Origin: Kribbella sp. CA-293567
GTDB lineage: Bacteria; Actinomycetota; Actinomycetes; Propionibacteriales; Kribbellaceae
Assembly: GCF_027627575.1 (NCBI RefSeq)
Contig: NZ_CP114065.1
Location: 4,216,001 to 4,280,000, forward strand
DNA: 64,000 bases
Direction of reading: 5' to 3'
Part shown: piece after piece, positions 16,224 through 24,822 of the stretch
Position numbering within the stretch: the first letter of the stretch is position 1
Layout of the letters: every line of letters starts with the position of its first letter
The notes under the pieces: generated by a model
What the model was told of the DNA's origin: nothing
What the model saw: only the letters and a program-made list of their open reading frames with translations
The model's database searches: none
Program-made: the position numbers and the translations under genes

Positions 16224-17036
16224 ATGACTTCGACTGACTCCCCTCGTCCGTACAGCAAGTACCCGGTCCGGATCGGCCTCCAGGTGCAGCCCCAGCACGC
16301 CGAGTACGCCGCCATCCGGCGGACCGTCGCCGCCGCCGAGGAGCTCGGCGTCGACGTGGCGTTCAACTGGGACCACTTCTACCCGTTGTCGGGTGAGCCG
16401 GACGGCCTGCACTTCGAGGCCTGGACGATGCTCGCGGCCTGGGCCGAAGCGACCGAGCGGATCGAGTTCGGTGCCCTGGTGACCTGCAACTCCTACCGCA
16501 ACCCCGACCTGCTGGCCGACATGGCCCGTACGGTCGACCACATCAGCGACGGTCGGCTGATCTTCGGCATCGGCTCGGGCTGGTTCGAGCGCGACTACGA
16601 CGAGTACGGCTACGAGTTCGGTACGGCGGGCGGCCGGCTCGACGCGCTCGGCGAGGCGCTGCCGCGGATCGAGCAGCGCTGGGCCAAGCTCAACCCCGAG
16701 CCGACCCGGGACATCCCCGTCCTGATCGGCGGCGGCGGCGAGAAGAAGACCCTCAAGCTGGTCGCCAAGCACGCCACCATCTGGCACGGCTTCGGCGACG
16801 CGGAGACCATCGCGCACAAGCACGAGGTCCTCGACGCGCACTGCGCCACCATCGGCCGCGACCCGGGCGAGATCGAGCGCTCGGCCGCCGTCGGCGACAA
16901 GAGCCCCGAGGAGCTCGGCAAGTCGATGTTCGACATCGGCACCCGGCTCTTCACGGTCAGCACCTCCGGCCCGGACTACGACCTCGGGCTGCTCCGCGAC
17001 TGGATCAGCTGGCGCGACGAGGTCAACCAGGCCTGA
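16224..17036 (+). CDS. LLM class F420-dependent oxidoreductase
   Basis: 270 aa, luciferase-like barrel. Marks: VRIGLQVQPQHAEYA, the NWDHFYPL loop, FGALVTCNSYRNPDLLADMARTVDHISDG (core RNPDLLADMARTVDHIS) and the FGIGSGWFERDYDEYGYEFG cofactor region that is typical of F420-using members. Substrate not known. TACGCT (16211-16216) plus 7 nt before ATG 16224 suggests a leaderless mRNA. A 15-bp perfect hairpin follows at 17046-17093. Confidence 0.9.
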   Translation: MTSTDSPRPYSKYPVRIGLQVQPQHAEYAAIRRTVAAAEELGVDVAFNWDHFYPLSGEPDGLHFEAWTMLAAWAEATERIEFGALVTCNSYRNPDLLADMARTVDHISDGRLIFGIGSGWFERDYDEYGYEFGTAGGRLDALGEALPRIEQRWAKLNPEPTRDIPVLIGGGGEKKTLKLVAKHATIWHGFGDAETIAHKHEVLDAHCATIGRDPGEIERSAAVGDKSPEELGKSMFDIGTRLFTVSTSGPDYDLGLLRDWISWRDEVNQA

Positions 17037-17045
17037 CCCGCCGCC

Positions 17046-17093
17046 CGTCCGGAGTACCGGGACCGCGCCGAGGCCGGGCCGGTACTCCGGACG
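17046..17093 (+). terminator. Perfect 15-bp hairpin after the LLM gene
   Basis: CGTCCGGAGTACCGG (17046-17060) and CCGGTACTCCGGACG (17079-17093) are exactly complementary, loop 18 nt, 9 bp after the stop codon. No U-tract. Separates the LLM gene from the peptide deformylase promoter. Confidence 0.7.
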
Positions 17094-17134
17094 CGCGCGT
17101 CGGCGCGATGCCGGGCTTCGCTAGGATTTCCGCC

Positions 17135-17746
17135 ATGTCTACGCTGCCTACTGACGGTTCGGTGCGACCCATCACCCGGTGGGGCGAGGACGTCATGCAC
17201 CACGTGAACCAGCCGGTCACCGAGTTCGGTGACGACCTGCACCGGCTCGTCGCGGACATGGTCGCGACGATGAACGCCGCCGAGGGGGTCGGGCTCGCCG
17301 CCAACCAGGTCGGCGTCGACCTGCAGCTGTTCGTCTTCAGCTGCCCGGACAAGAACGGCGTCTACCAGCACGGCGTCGTCTGCAACCCGGTGCTCGACCT
17401 GCCGGAGGGCAAGGACCGCAAGCTCGACGAAGGCGACGAGGGCTGCCTGTCGCTGCCCGGCGCCTTCACCAAGTGCGCCCGGCCCGACTTCGCCCGGGTC
17501 ACCGGGGTCGACCAGTTCGGCGAGCCGGTGGCCTACGAGGGCGACGGCCTGCTGGCCCGCTGCCTGCAGCACGAGACCGACCACACCCAGGGCATGGTGT
17601 TCGGGGACCGGTTGTCGCGCAAGTACAAGAAGCGCCTGTTCGCCGAGGCCGAGGAGTTCGCTCCCGACTATCCGGCCGACTGGCCGATCTCGCCGATGCT
17701 CAACCAGGACGAGCACGACCACAGCGACGAAGGGCTCAACGCCTGA
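17135..17746 (+). CDS. def: Peptide deformylase
   Basis: 203 aa. All three family motifs are intact: GVGLAANQ (51-58), EGCLS (102-106) and QHETDH (145-150), so the metal ligands are C104, H146 and H150 and the general base is E147. It removes the N-formyl group from nascent proteins. A C-terminal extension of about 35 aa after SRKYKKRLF is acidic. TAGGAT (17122-17127) 7 nt before ATG 17135 indicates a leaderless transcript; the ATG at 17108 would lie upstream of that promoter. The amidase downstream may be translationally coupled. Confidence 0.95.
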   Translation: MSTLPTDGSVRPITRWGEDVMHHVNQPVTEFGDDLHRLVADMVATMNAAEGVGLAANQVGVDLQLFVFSCPDKNGVYQHGVVCNPVLDLPEGKDRKLDEGDEGCLSLPGAFTKCARPDFARVTGVDQFGEPVAYEGDGLLARCLQHETDHTQGMVFGDRLSRKYKKRLFAEAEEFAPDYPADWPISPMLNQDEHDHSDEGLNA

Positions 17747-17796
17747 TCGCGGAGCTGGTCGCCGACCTGCGCGCGGGTCGGCGTACGGCGCTGTCG

Positions 17797-18906
17797 ATGG
17801 TCGAAGAAGCTCTCGACCGGGTCGCCCACTGGGATCCGGTACTGCATTTCATCGACACCCTGGACGCCGACGGCGCGCGGGCTCGGGCTGCCCGCGTCGA
17901 TCTCCGGCTGCCGCTGGCCGGCGTACCGTTCCTGATCAAGGCCCGTACGCCGGTCCGGTCGCCGATCATCACCAGATTGCTGGCAGCCGGCGCGATCCCG
18001 CTCGGTACGTCGACCCGCGCGCGACCGGGGGCGGTGTCGCAGACGTTCGGCTGGAACGGGACCGACTACACCCGCAACCCGTGGGACCTGTCGCGCTCAC
18101 CGGGAGGTTCGTCAGCCGGCGCCGCGGCGGCAGTGGCCGCGGGCGTCGTACCGATTGCCACTGGTGGCGACAGTGCCGGATCGCTGCGGATTCCGGCGTC
18201 CTTCTGCGGCGTGGTCGGCTTCAAGGGAACCGCCGGCCGGGTGCCGCGACCCGATGGGCGATCGTTGGCCGGTCTCACGATCGGCGGATTCATCGGTGGC
18301 TCGCTGCGTGATGTCGTGACCGCGACCAGCGTGGTCAGTGGGCCGGACCGACTCGATCCGGGTTCCTTGCCGGCTTGGCCGGAGCCGGAATTCGGGGCCG
18401 GTCCGTGGAAGGTGGCCTATCGCAGCGCATTGAGCCCGAAACCCGCGGATTCGGCGGTCGATGCGGTGGTCCGCGCGAGCCTTGCGACGGCCGGCATCGT
18501 CGTACAGGACTCTGCTTTCGACTGGCTCCCGGTCGACGATGCTTGGCAGGCTCTCCGGGATCTCGACGCGGGACAGCCGGTTGCGCCCGCGGCGGTGAGT
18601 GCCGCGGTCGACGTCCGGAGCCGGAACAGCACGGCGTTGGCGGATCTCTTCGGTGCGGTCGACGTGCTGGTGACGCCGACGACGTTGAGCGTGGCGCACG
18701 GGTACGACCAGCACGAGGAGAACATCATCGTGGGTGATCTGTGCTGGGGCTTCAACGTCACCGGGCATCCTGCCGTGAGCGTGCCGGTCGGGTTGGTCGA
18801 CGGGCTGCCGGTGGGCGCTCAGGTGGTGGCACCGCACGGCCGGGACGATCTCGCCCTTTCGGTCGCCGCGATGCTGATGAAGCCGCTTTCGCTACCAGGC
18901 CGATGA
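17797..18906 (+). CDS. Compact amidase signature (AS) family hydrolase
   Basis: 370 aa from ATG 17797. The Ser-cisSer-Lys triad is recognisable: Lys in PFLIKAR, cis-Ser in SPGGSSAGAAAA, nucleophile Ser in GGDSAGSLRIPA. The protein is 80-100 aa shorter than usual amidases; the loop after the catalytic Lys is cut by about 25 residues. Conserved N-terminal sequence (LIAELVADLRAGRRTALS) extends upstream of 17797 to the deformylase stop, but the only start codon there is CTG 17743, overlapping the TGA (CTGA). The true start is therefore uncertain. Substrate unknown. Last 15 bp overlap the convergent kinase gene. Confidence 0.85.
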   Translation: MVEEALDRVAHWDPVLHFIDTLDADGARARAARVDLRLPLAGVPFLIKARTPVRSPIITRLLAAGAIPLGTSTRARPGAVSQTFGWNGTDYTRNPWDLSRSPGGSSAGAAAAVAAGVVPIATGGDSAGSLRIPASFCGVVGFKGTAGRVPRPDGRSLAGLTIGGFIGGSLRDVVTATSVVSGPDRLDPGSLPAWPEPEFGAGPWKVAYRSALSPKPADSAVDAVVRASLATAGIVVQDSAFDWLPVDDAWQALRDLDAGQPVAPAAVSAAVDVRSRNSTALADLFGAVDVLVTPTTLSVAHGYDQHEENIIVGDLCWGFNVTGHPAVSVPVGLVDGLPVGAQVVAPHGRDDLALSVAAMLMKPLSLPGR

Positions 18907-19458
18907 ACTGAGGTCGTCGCGCAGGATCGCTTCGACCGTCTCCTCGGGGGTTTGGCCGGTGCTGTCGAGCCAAAGGCCGCGGCCCGGGATCCCTTGCAGT
19001 CCTTGCTGGAGGGCGATGACGGCGTCGGCCAGCGTCATGCCCGGACCCTGCCAGGCCCGGTAGGCGTTCGATCCGCGGCCGAGCTCGCGCTCGACGATCG
19101 ACTCGACCGAAGGCACCAGGACGACGAGGTGTGGCTCGGCGATGCCGTCGAACGAGTCGAGCCAGCGGGCGACGTGTTCGCCGAGCATGATGTCGGAGCA
19201 GACGAAGTCGAACCCGGCCTGCAGATAGTGCCGGGCGACCAGCGCGCTCGCGTCGTACCGGAGCTGGAGCTGGCGGATCGCCTCAGGCTCCGGATCGGGT
19301 GTCATTCCCACAGCTCCGGAGACGATCGCGCGGTAGTAGACGTCTCCGTCGACCGTCGCCGCCGGTGGTCCGAGCCGGCTCGCGAGCAGCGGCGCGACCG
19401 TCGATTTTCCCGCGGCCTGCATCCCGGTGATCAGCACGACTTTCCGCATACCGGCCAT
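18892..19458 (-). CDS. P-loop NTPase, chloramphenicol phosphotransferase-like kinase
   Basis: 188 aa. Walker A is GMQAAGKST near the N-terminus, followed by DGDVYYRAIVSG, where CPT- and adenylylsulfate-kinase-like proteins bind substrate. LVVLVPSVESIVERE resembles the region before the lid, and GLWLDSTGQTPEETVEAIL is the typical CPT-like end. It probably phosphorylates a small molecule; no partner gene suggests which. Start ATG 19458 or the inner ATG 19449 (MRKVVLITG). 3' end overlaps the amidase. Confidence 0.78.
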   Translation of the reverse strand: MAGMRKVVLITGMQAAGKSTVAPLLASRLGPPAATVDGDVYYRAIVSGAVGMTPDPEPEAIRQLQLRYDASALVARHYLQAGFDFVCSDIMLGEHVARWLDSFDGIAEPHLVVLVPSVESIVERELGRGSNAYRAWQGPGMTLADAVIALQQGLQGIPGRGLWLDSTGQTPEETVEAILRDDLSSSAW

Positions 19459-19567
19459 CCCATCACGCCCGTCCAGCGGTTTTCGGCCGGCCGATTGGCG
19501 GGTTTCCGACAGCCGGCAGCTCTGTTTTCTCCAGCAGGATCACCGTTCGCGCCGATAAGCTGCGCAG

Positions 19568-20620
19568 GTGAACGGGATGCCGGCCGACTCGGGGATGAGG
19601 CGCCCTGTCACGCTCGACGACGTCGCGCGGGCCGCCGGCGTCTCGCAGCCGACCGCCTCCCGGGTGCTGAACGGAAGCTCCCGCAAGGTCGCCGAGAGCT
19701 ATCGCGAACGCGTGATCGAAGCAGCGCGCGAACTCGGCTACACCCCCAACCTGCCGGCCCAGGCGATGGCCCGCGGCACCTCGCGGACGATCGCGCTGGT
19801 GATCAGCCTGATCTCCGATCCCTACTTCTCCGCGATGGCCGCCGAGATCATGAAGCGGGCCGAGGCGATCGGCCTGCACGTCTCGATCGCCGTCACCGAC
19901 CGCCAGGCCGACCGCGAACTCGACCTGATCCGTGAGCTGCGCGGCCAGCAGCCCCGGGCGATCATCCTGGCCGGCACCGGGTACGTCGATCCGCCGTGCG
20001 AGCAGCAACTCGTCGAGGAGCTCCGCCGGTACCAGGAGACCGGCGGCCGGGTGGTGCTGATCAGCCGCTCGGATCTTCCCTTCGAGACCGTCGACTTCGA
20101 CAACCACGAAGGAGCCCGGCAGCTTGCCCGCGAGCTGGCCGGTCTCGGCTACCAGCGCTGCCTCGTCCTCGGCAGCGGCACTCCCCTGCTGTCGATGAGC
20201 CAGCGCGTCGAGGGTTTCGTCGCCGGTCTGGTCGAGTCCGGTGTCGCCGATGCCGCCACCCGGGCGCACTACCCCAGCTTCAGCTGGGCCGGCGCCCGCG
20301 AGTTCGTCCTCGGCCTCAGCGACGCCGAACTCCACGACCTCCAGCTCGTCTTCGCCGTCACCGACGACATGGCCCTCGGCGCCCTGGCCGGCCTGCGCGA
20401 ACGAGGCCTCCGCATCCCCGAGGACATCGGCGTCGCCGGCTTCGACGACATCTCCACCCTGCGCGATGTGGTCCCGAAACTGACCACCGTCCACGTCGCC
20501 CTGAACGCCGTGGCCCAGGAAGCCGTCTACCGGGCCACCACTACGGACACCGAGGTACTGCGGCGTACCGTCCCCGCCTATCCGGTCATCCGCGCCAGCA
20601 CCCCACCGTTGTCGTCATAG
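19568..20620 (+). CDS. LacI-family transcriptional regulator
   Basis: 350 aa. N-terminal LacI HTH (about 14-65: TLDDVARAAGVSQPTASRVL, with hinge helix region NLPAQAMARG) and a periplasmic-binding-protein-like effector domain (TIALVISLISDPYFSAMAAE through DIGVAGFDDI). Sugar responsive by family, but no transporter or hydrolase adjoins it, so its targets are elsewhere; candidate LacI-type sites in this window are at 1464, 1510, 59776 and 59826, though no evidence ties them to this protein. TAAGCT at 19556-19561 and 6 nt before GTG 19568 suggest a leaderless mRNA. Overlaps the SnoaL-like gene by 6 bp. Confidence 0.93.
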   Translation: MNGMPADSGMRRPVTLDDVARAAGVSQPTASRVLNGSSRKVAESYRERVIEAARELGYTPNLPAQAMARGTSRTIALVISLISDPYFSAMAAEIMKRAEAIGLHVSIAVTDRQADRELDLIRELRGQQPRAIILAGTGYVDPPCEQQLVEELRRYQETGGRVVLISRSDLPFETVDFDNHEGARQLARELAGLGYQRCLVLGSGTPLLSMSQRVEGFVAGLVESGVADAATRAHYPSFSWAGAREFVLGLSDAELHDLQLVFAVTDDMALGALAGLRERGLRIPEDIGVAGFDDISTLRDVVPKLTTVHVALNAVAQEAVYRATTTDTEVLRRTVPAYPVIRASTPPLSS

Positions 20621-20995
20621 CTCCCACCAGGTCAAGTGCGCCTCGGCCTCGGCCACCGGTTCGATGAGCTCCCAAGCTTCTGCGATCCGGCCGTCGGCGA
20701 TCCGCAGGACGTCGACGACCGCGATCACCGGTCCGCTGCCGGGAAGGTTTCGCCGGGTGTGGACGACGACATGATCCCCGTCGGACAGCAGGTGCAGGAT
20801 CTCGACCTCCAGACCCGCGAGCCGGGTCAGGGCGGTTCCGACATCGGCGAGCCACTCGGTCTTGGTCCTGATTCCGCCGTCGGGACGGTGGTGCCGAAAA
20901 TCGTTGCTCAGCAAGGGGTCCAGGGCGGTGACTCCGCCGCCGCCGACGAGTTGTCCCAGCGCCTGCTGGACCAGTTGCTTGTTCTGTAAGCTCAT
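20615..20995 (-). CDS. SnoaL/NTF2-like protein
   Basis: 126 aa with the cone-shaped NTF2 fold pattern: helix LVQQALGQLVGGGGV, NDFRHHRPDGG, then beta strands EVEILHLLSDGDHVVVHTRR and AVVDVLRIADGRIAEAWELI. SnoaL-like proteins include isomerases, cyclases and non-enzymatic binders; the exact role is not visible. It is divergent from the MmyB-type regulator at 21085, a typical regulator-target layout. Confidence 0.82.
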   Translation of the reverse strand: MSLQNKQLVQQALGQLVGGGGVTALDPLLSNDFRHHRPDGGIRTKTEWLADVGTALTRLAGLEVEILHLLSDGDHVVVHTRRNLPGSGPVIAVVDVLRIADGRIAEAWELIEPVAEAEAHLTWWEL

Positions 20996-21084
20996 GCTGA
21001 GCAGTGTTGCGGCGTCTCCCGCGGCTGTCGATGAAGTCGGGTTTCATGGCCTCCAAGGGCTCGAGCTGACTAGGATCGATGACC

Positions 21085-21840
21085 ATGGCAACGGTTGGCG
21101 AACTTCTCCGGCACTGGCGGCACCGGCGACAGCTCAGCCAGCTTGATCTCGCCCTCGCCGCCGACGTCTCCGCCCGTCACGTCAGTCTGGTCGAGACCGG
21201 CAAGTCGCAGCCGAGCGCCGAGATGGTGCTGCGGCTGGCCGAGCAACTCGACGTACCGCTGCGTGAGCGCAACGCGCTGCTGCTCGCAGCCGGCTTCGCA
21301 CCCCGGTACGCCGAACGCCCACTCGGCAGCACGGCGTTGGCGGCGGCGCGGGCTGCGGTCGAGCGAGTACTGCGCGCGCACGAGCCCTACCCCGCGCTCG
21401 CCTTCGACCGCCATTGGAACATCGTTCTGACGAATCGGGCCGTCGATCCGTTCCTCGCCGGCGTGGCACCCGAACTGCTGCGGCCACCGATGAACCTGCT
21501 CCGCCTCGGCCTCGACCCGCGCGGCCTGGCGGCTCTCGTCGTCAACCATGCCGACGTGCGGTCCGTGTTCCGCTCCCGGGTTCGACGTCAGCTGGCGGCA
21601 GCGCCGGACGCCCGGCTGAGTGCGCTCTACCAGGAGCTGTTGGCAGCTGGTGAGACCGGGGAGGCCGTCGAGTCCGACGTCGTGATCCCGATGATCATCC
21701 GCATCGACGGAGTGGAGCTTTGGATGTTCTCGACGATCACGACCTTCGGCACCCCGCTCGACCTCACCCTCGACGACCTCGCGGTGGAGTCCTACTACCC
21801 GGCGGACGCGGACACCGCCAAGTACTTCGAGCGTGGCTGA
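21085..21840 (+). CDS. XRE-family regulator with MmyB-like domain
   Basis: 251 aa from ATG 21085. HTH at about 5-60 (LLRHWRHRRQLSQLDLALAA, VSARHVSLVETGKSQPS) and MmyB-like domain (EPYPALAFDRHWNIVLTNRAV onward). TAGGAT at 21071-21076 sits 8 nt upstream of 21085, so this ATG is favoured over the one at 21079 in a leaderless model. Probable regulator of the divergent SnoaL-like gene. Same family as the protein at 12321. Confidence 0.9.
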   Translation: MATVGELLRHWRHRRQLSQLDLALAADVSARHVSLVETGKSQPSAEMVLRLAEQLDVPLRERNALLLAAGFAPRYAERPLGSTALAAARAAVERVLRAHEPYPALAFDRHWNIVLTNRAVDPFLAGVAPELLRPPMNLLRLGLDPRGLAALVVNHADVRSVFRSRVRRQLAAAPDARLSALYQELLAAGETGEAVESDVVIPMIIRIDGVELWMFSTITTFGTPLDLTLDDLAVESYYPADADTAKYFERG

Positions 21841-21858
21841 AGCTTGGTGCCGGCGGCC

Positions 21859-22497
21859 TCAGCAGCGCCCCCGCAGCGTCGGGACGCCTTCGCCTTCGAG
21901 CTCTTCGCAGCAGACGCCTCGCCCGATCATCGCCATCACCAGCGCGATCGTCGGGCCCGTCACCAGCTCCCCCGCTCCAGCACTGAACTCGGTGTCCGTG
22001 GCAACCAGTCGCAACCCGGTGATCCGGCTCTGAGCAGGCACCGTGAGATCCGTCCCGGCGTAGTACTCCGCAACGGTTGTCAGCACCTGCGCCGGATAGT
22101 CCCGCTTGATCCCCAACGGCCTGCGGATGTCCTCGGCATGCGCGACCGTCTCGGCCAACGCAAACACCGGACCACCCCGGCGGCCGAGTGGTGTGGTGGA
22201 CCGGCCGGCCGCAGCACGGAAGCGCGTGAGCGTGGCGGCAGAGGAATCACCAAGCTGCTCACGGAGACGCATCAACACCTGAGCATCAAAGTCGAACCGA
22301 TGCCGCAGTACTCCGGCGAACCACCGCGGAAAGGACAACGTCGCACCCGCCGTGAGATGCGCCAGCACCTCCCGCACGCTGAGCTCCGTGCACAGCGACG
22401 TGGCACGCCACTGCTCCTCGGTGAGGTCAAGCAGATCAGCGGCCAGCGCGGCACGCTCGGCATGGACCAGAGTCCAGGTGGCGGTGACGTCGTTCAT
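21859..22497 (-). CDS. Maleylpyruvate isomerase family mycothiol-dependent enzyme
   Basis: 212 aa. N-terminal DinB-like bundle with the presumed metal-binding residues in LVHAERAALAADL, REVLAHLTAG and ETVAHAEDIRRPLG, the arrangement of the mycothiol-dependent maleylpyruvate isomerase family. The C-terminal portion (RITGLRLVATDTEFSAG) matches the small alpha/beta domain of this group. Substrate unknown. An AAGGAG site precedes ATG 22497. Lies 70 bp downstream of the S66-like gene on the same strand. Confidence 0.85.
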   Translation of the reverse strand: MNDVTATWTLVHAERAALAADLLDLTEEQWRATSLCTELSVREVLAHLTAGATLSFPRWFAGVLRHRFDFDAQVLMRLREQLGDSSAATLTRFRAAAGRSTTPLGRRGGPVFALAETVAHAEDIRRPLGIKRDYPAQVLTTVAEYYAGTDLTVPAQSRITGLRLVATDTEFSAGAGELVTGPTIALVMAMIGRGVCCEELEGEGVPTLRGRC

Positions 22498-22567
22498 TAC
22501 GAGGCTCCTTGCGATGAGATGTCACAGGTAAGACCGCCACAACCGCGCAAACTCATCGGTCCGCGAC

Positions 22568-23305
22568 CTACCCGTTCACCGCAGCGCCGACAATGAGCGT
22601 CCCCGCGGAGGTGTCCAAGGTAGCTCTGGTGCCGATCGGGGTGGCTCGCGACTCCGCGCCGTCGCCAACGGGCAGTCCACCGAGAACTGGGATTCCCAGG
22701 TTGGCGAGGCGGTCGCTCAGTACGTCGACCAGAGTCCAGTCGCGATCGGCGTACCCGTCGAAGCCGGTGAACCGCCCGAGGGCGATGCCGCGGACACCGC
22801 GCAGTACGCCGGACCGGATCAGCTGGGTGAGCGAGCGATCGATGACCCCCAGACCGATCATGCGGGTGTCCTCGAGCAACAGAATCGTGCTGTCGAGGCT
22901 GGGCAGGCCGGCGCCGATCGATCTGGTGATCGCATTGAGCGTCCCGCCGAGCAGGACGCCCTCGGCTCGGCCTTCGACCAACACCTGCGCCGAGATCTCG
23001 CCGGGATCGCTGGCCAGGGTGGTGGGCTCGGTCGTCAGCGCGTGCTCGGCGAGCGAACCATGGATGCAGGGAAGGCCGCACTCTCTCCACAACGCCAGCT
23101 GAAGGTACGTCGCTTGTCCCCGCCCGATGACGGGCTTCGGATCACGGCGGACGGCGTCGAAGTCGAGGCGGTCCGCGATCCGGTGAGCGCCGTTGCCGGG
23201 CCCGACGAAGATCGCTCTGACCGCGGGATCGCGGAAGGCGTCGTTGAGTTGGCTCTCGTCAGCCGTCGAGGTGATCGACCGCACCGGGTGGACTGGCTCG
23301 ACCAT
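22568..23305 (-). CDS. Degenerate S66 (LD-carboxypeptidase-like) paralog lacking catalytic residues
   Basis: 245 aa, clearly paralogous to the S66 peptidase encoded directly upstream (compare FDAVRRDPKPVIG with FEAARRDPKPVVG, and GTLNAITRSIGAGLPSLDS with GNLGAIAGQVGAGMPSLDG). It lacks the first 60 or so residues of the fold. The nucleophile motif GFSD is replaced by GRGQ (Ser to G63) and the catalytic His motif GHLTP by GRFTG (R178); only the Glu remains (E145 in LLLEDT). It starts at ATG 23305 with a 1-bp TGATG overlap with its partner, so translation is coupled. Probably non-enzymatic: a pseudo-peptidase subunit or a decaying duplicate. The frame is intact. Confidence 0.82.
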   Translation of the reverse strand: MVEPVHPVRSITSTADESQLNDAFRDPAVRAIFVGPGNGAHRIADRLDFDAVRRDPKPVIGRGQATYLQLALWRECGLPCIHGSLAEHALTTEPTTLASDPGEISAQVLVEGRAEGVLLGGTLNAITRSIGAGLPSLDSTILLLEDTRMIGLGVIDRSLTQLIRSGVLRGVRGIALGRFTGFDGYADRDWTLVDVLSDRLANLGIPVLGGLPVGDGAESRATPIGTRATLDTSAGTLIVGAAVNG

Positions 23306-24219
23306 CAGCGAACGCCCGGGGCGACGGTGAGAGTTCCGGCGGCGGTGTCTACGAACGCCGTCGTACCGAGCGGGACGACCAGTGGGTCCGGGTCGTGTCC
23401 CAGCGGCAAACCTCCGAGAATCGGTACGCCGAGCCGGCCGAGCCGCTCTTGGAGCAACTCGACGATCTCCGCGGGAGGGCTGTCCTCCACAGCACCGGAG
23501 ATGGGCGTCAGGTGGCCGATCACGATCCCGCGGACGCCGTCGAGAGCGCCCGAAGCGGTCAACTGGAACAGCACTTGGTCGAGTGAGGCCACATCGCCGG
23601 CGAGAGATTCGAAGAACAGAATCCCACCATCCAGACTGGGCATTCCCGCACCGACCTGGCCTGCGATCGCACCCAGGTTGCCGCCGATCAGGAAGCCCGA
23701 CGCGACCCCGTCCACCGCGACCGCCGCTGACCGTGCCGCCGGGTCGCGGTGCAGGACGATCGGCTCCGTCGTCATCAAGGCCCGCCGCGTCGCCTCGCCG
23801 GTGACGCCGAACACCATCCCGTGCAGCCCGACCACCCGGCTGTGCTGCCACAAAGCCAGGTGAATGTTGGTGATGTCGCTGAAACCGACCACCGGCTTGG
23901 GATCCCGGCGAGCTGCCTCGAAGTCGATACCGTCGACGATCCGATACGCGCCGGCCCCACCGCGAGTGGTGACGACCGCGCGGACCCCCGGGTCGCGCAA
24001 CGCGTCGTTCAGGTCCGCGAGCCGGTCGACGTCGGTACCGGCCATGAACCCGAACTGGTCCAGCGCATGTTCACCGGCCTCCACCCGCAGCCCCCAGCTA
24101 CTCAGGATCTGCCTCGCTTCCTCGATGCCCGCGACCGTCGGAAAGCTGGCCGGCGACACCAATCGCACTCGGTCCCCCGGCTGCAATCGAGGCGGCACGA
24201 GTGCGTCGTCAGAGTCCAC
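23305..24219 (-). CDS. S66 family LD-carboxypeptidase / MccF-like peptidase
   Basis: 304 aa, normal S66 length. The N-terminal domain opens with GDRVRLVSPASFP; the catalytic triad is readable as S114 (VGFSDIT), E204 (LFFES) and H236 (IGHLTP). Known members trim murein tetrapeptides (LdcA) or cleave the toxic microcin C derivative (MccF); sequence alone does not separate these here. Starts at GTG 24219. Upstream neighbours on the same strand are the TIGR03086 gene (31 bp) and GNAT. Translationally coupled to a paralog that has lost the nucleophile. Confidence 0.9.
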   Translation of the reverse strand: MDSDDALVPPRLQPGDRVRLVSPASFPTVAGIEEARQILSSWGLRVEAGEHALDQFGFMAGTDVDRLADLNDALRDPGVRAVVTTRGGAGAYRIVDGIDFEAARRDPKPVVGFSDITNIHLALWQHSRVVGLHGMVFGVTGEATRRALMTTEPIVLHRDPAARSAAVAVDGVASGFLIGGNLGAIAGQVGAGMPSLDGGILFFESLAGDVASLDQVLFQLTASGALDGVRGIVIGHLTPISGAVEDSPPAEIVELLQERLGRLGVPILGGLPLGHDPDPLVVPLGTTAFVDTAAGTLTVAPGVR

Positions 24220-24250
24220 CCCCGCATGCTTCCGCCGCAGGCGGCGGGGG

Positions 24251-24811
24251 TCAACCCGGCGGGCGGCGGCCGAAGGCGTCCAGGAGACGGGTCTGCGGAG
24301 GTACGTCGCTGGCGAGGCTTGCGCTCGCGCCCGTGCCGAAGGTGCCTCTGGCGCGCATCTCGTCGAGATGCGGCTCGACCATCACCCACAGCCGGTCGAC
24401 GAGCCGGGTGTCCAGGGTCGGGTCGAGGCCTGCGCCGACTGCGAGGTCCCAGGCGTGAACCACCAGGTCTCCGAGCCGGAAGCGCAGGAAGGTTTCGTAC
24501 GAGATGTCGCCGCTCGGGTGGTGCAACGCGGCTGACCGGTTCGCAGTGGCGAAGGCTGCCCGCTGCTCCTCGCATGAGCCGGCTATTGCTCCGAGTGGAT
24601 CGTCACCGAGGTGGTCGCGGTCCAGGTCGGCGGTGGCGACTGCCGCCGAGGCGCCCGAGAGCAGGCGTACCGCGAAGACGTTGCCGGCCACGAGGTGATC
24701 GGCAACCTCGCGAATCGTGAGGTCAGCCGGTGTCGGTGCCTCCCAGTCCGTCGCCGGTATCGAGCCGACGATCCGCAGGAGTTGAGCACCTGCCGCTTCG
24801 AGAGGGTCCAC
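24251..24811 (-). CDS. TIGR03086-type metal-binding protein (maleylpyruvate isomerase-like)
   Basis: 186 aa from GTG 24811. The helical bundle has the family landmarks IREVADHLVAGNVFAVRLLSG, ATADLDRDHLGDDPLGA and the final GDLVVHAWDLAVGAGLDP. TIGR03086 proteins are actinobacterial DinB-fold relatives of the mycothiol-dependent isomerases; functions are mostly unknown. It begins 11 bp after the GNAT stop and belongs to the left-going operon from cobT. Confidence 0.82.
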   Translation of the reverse strand: MDPLEAAGAQLLRIVGSIPATDWEAPTPADLTIREVADHLVAGNVFAVRLLSGASAAVATADLDRDHLGDDPLGAIAGSCEEQRAAFATANRSAALHHPSGDISYETFLRFRLGDLVVHAWDLAVGAGLDPTLDTRLVDRLWVMVEPHLDEMRARGTFGTGASASLASDVPPQTRLLDAFGRRPPG

Positions 24812-24822
24812 GATCGATGAGG

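Noticed and set aside
19568..20620. Naming this LacI protein as the regulator of the GH16 and discoidin operators
   Set aside because: No proximity or motif evidence; its own promoter carries neither palindrome.
22568..23305. Calling the truncated S66 copy a pseudogene
   Set aside because: The frame is intact over 245 codons and is translationally coupled; loss of catalysis alone does not make it a pseudogene.
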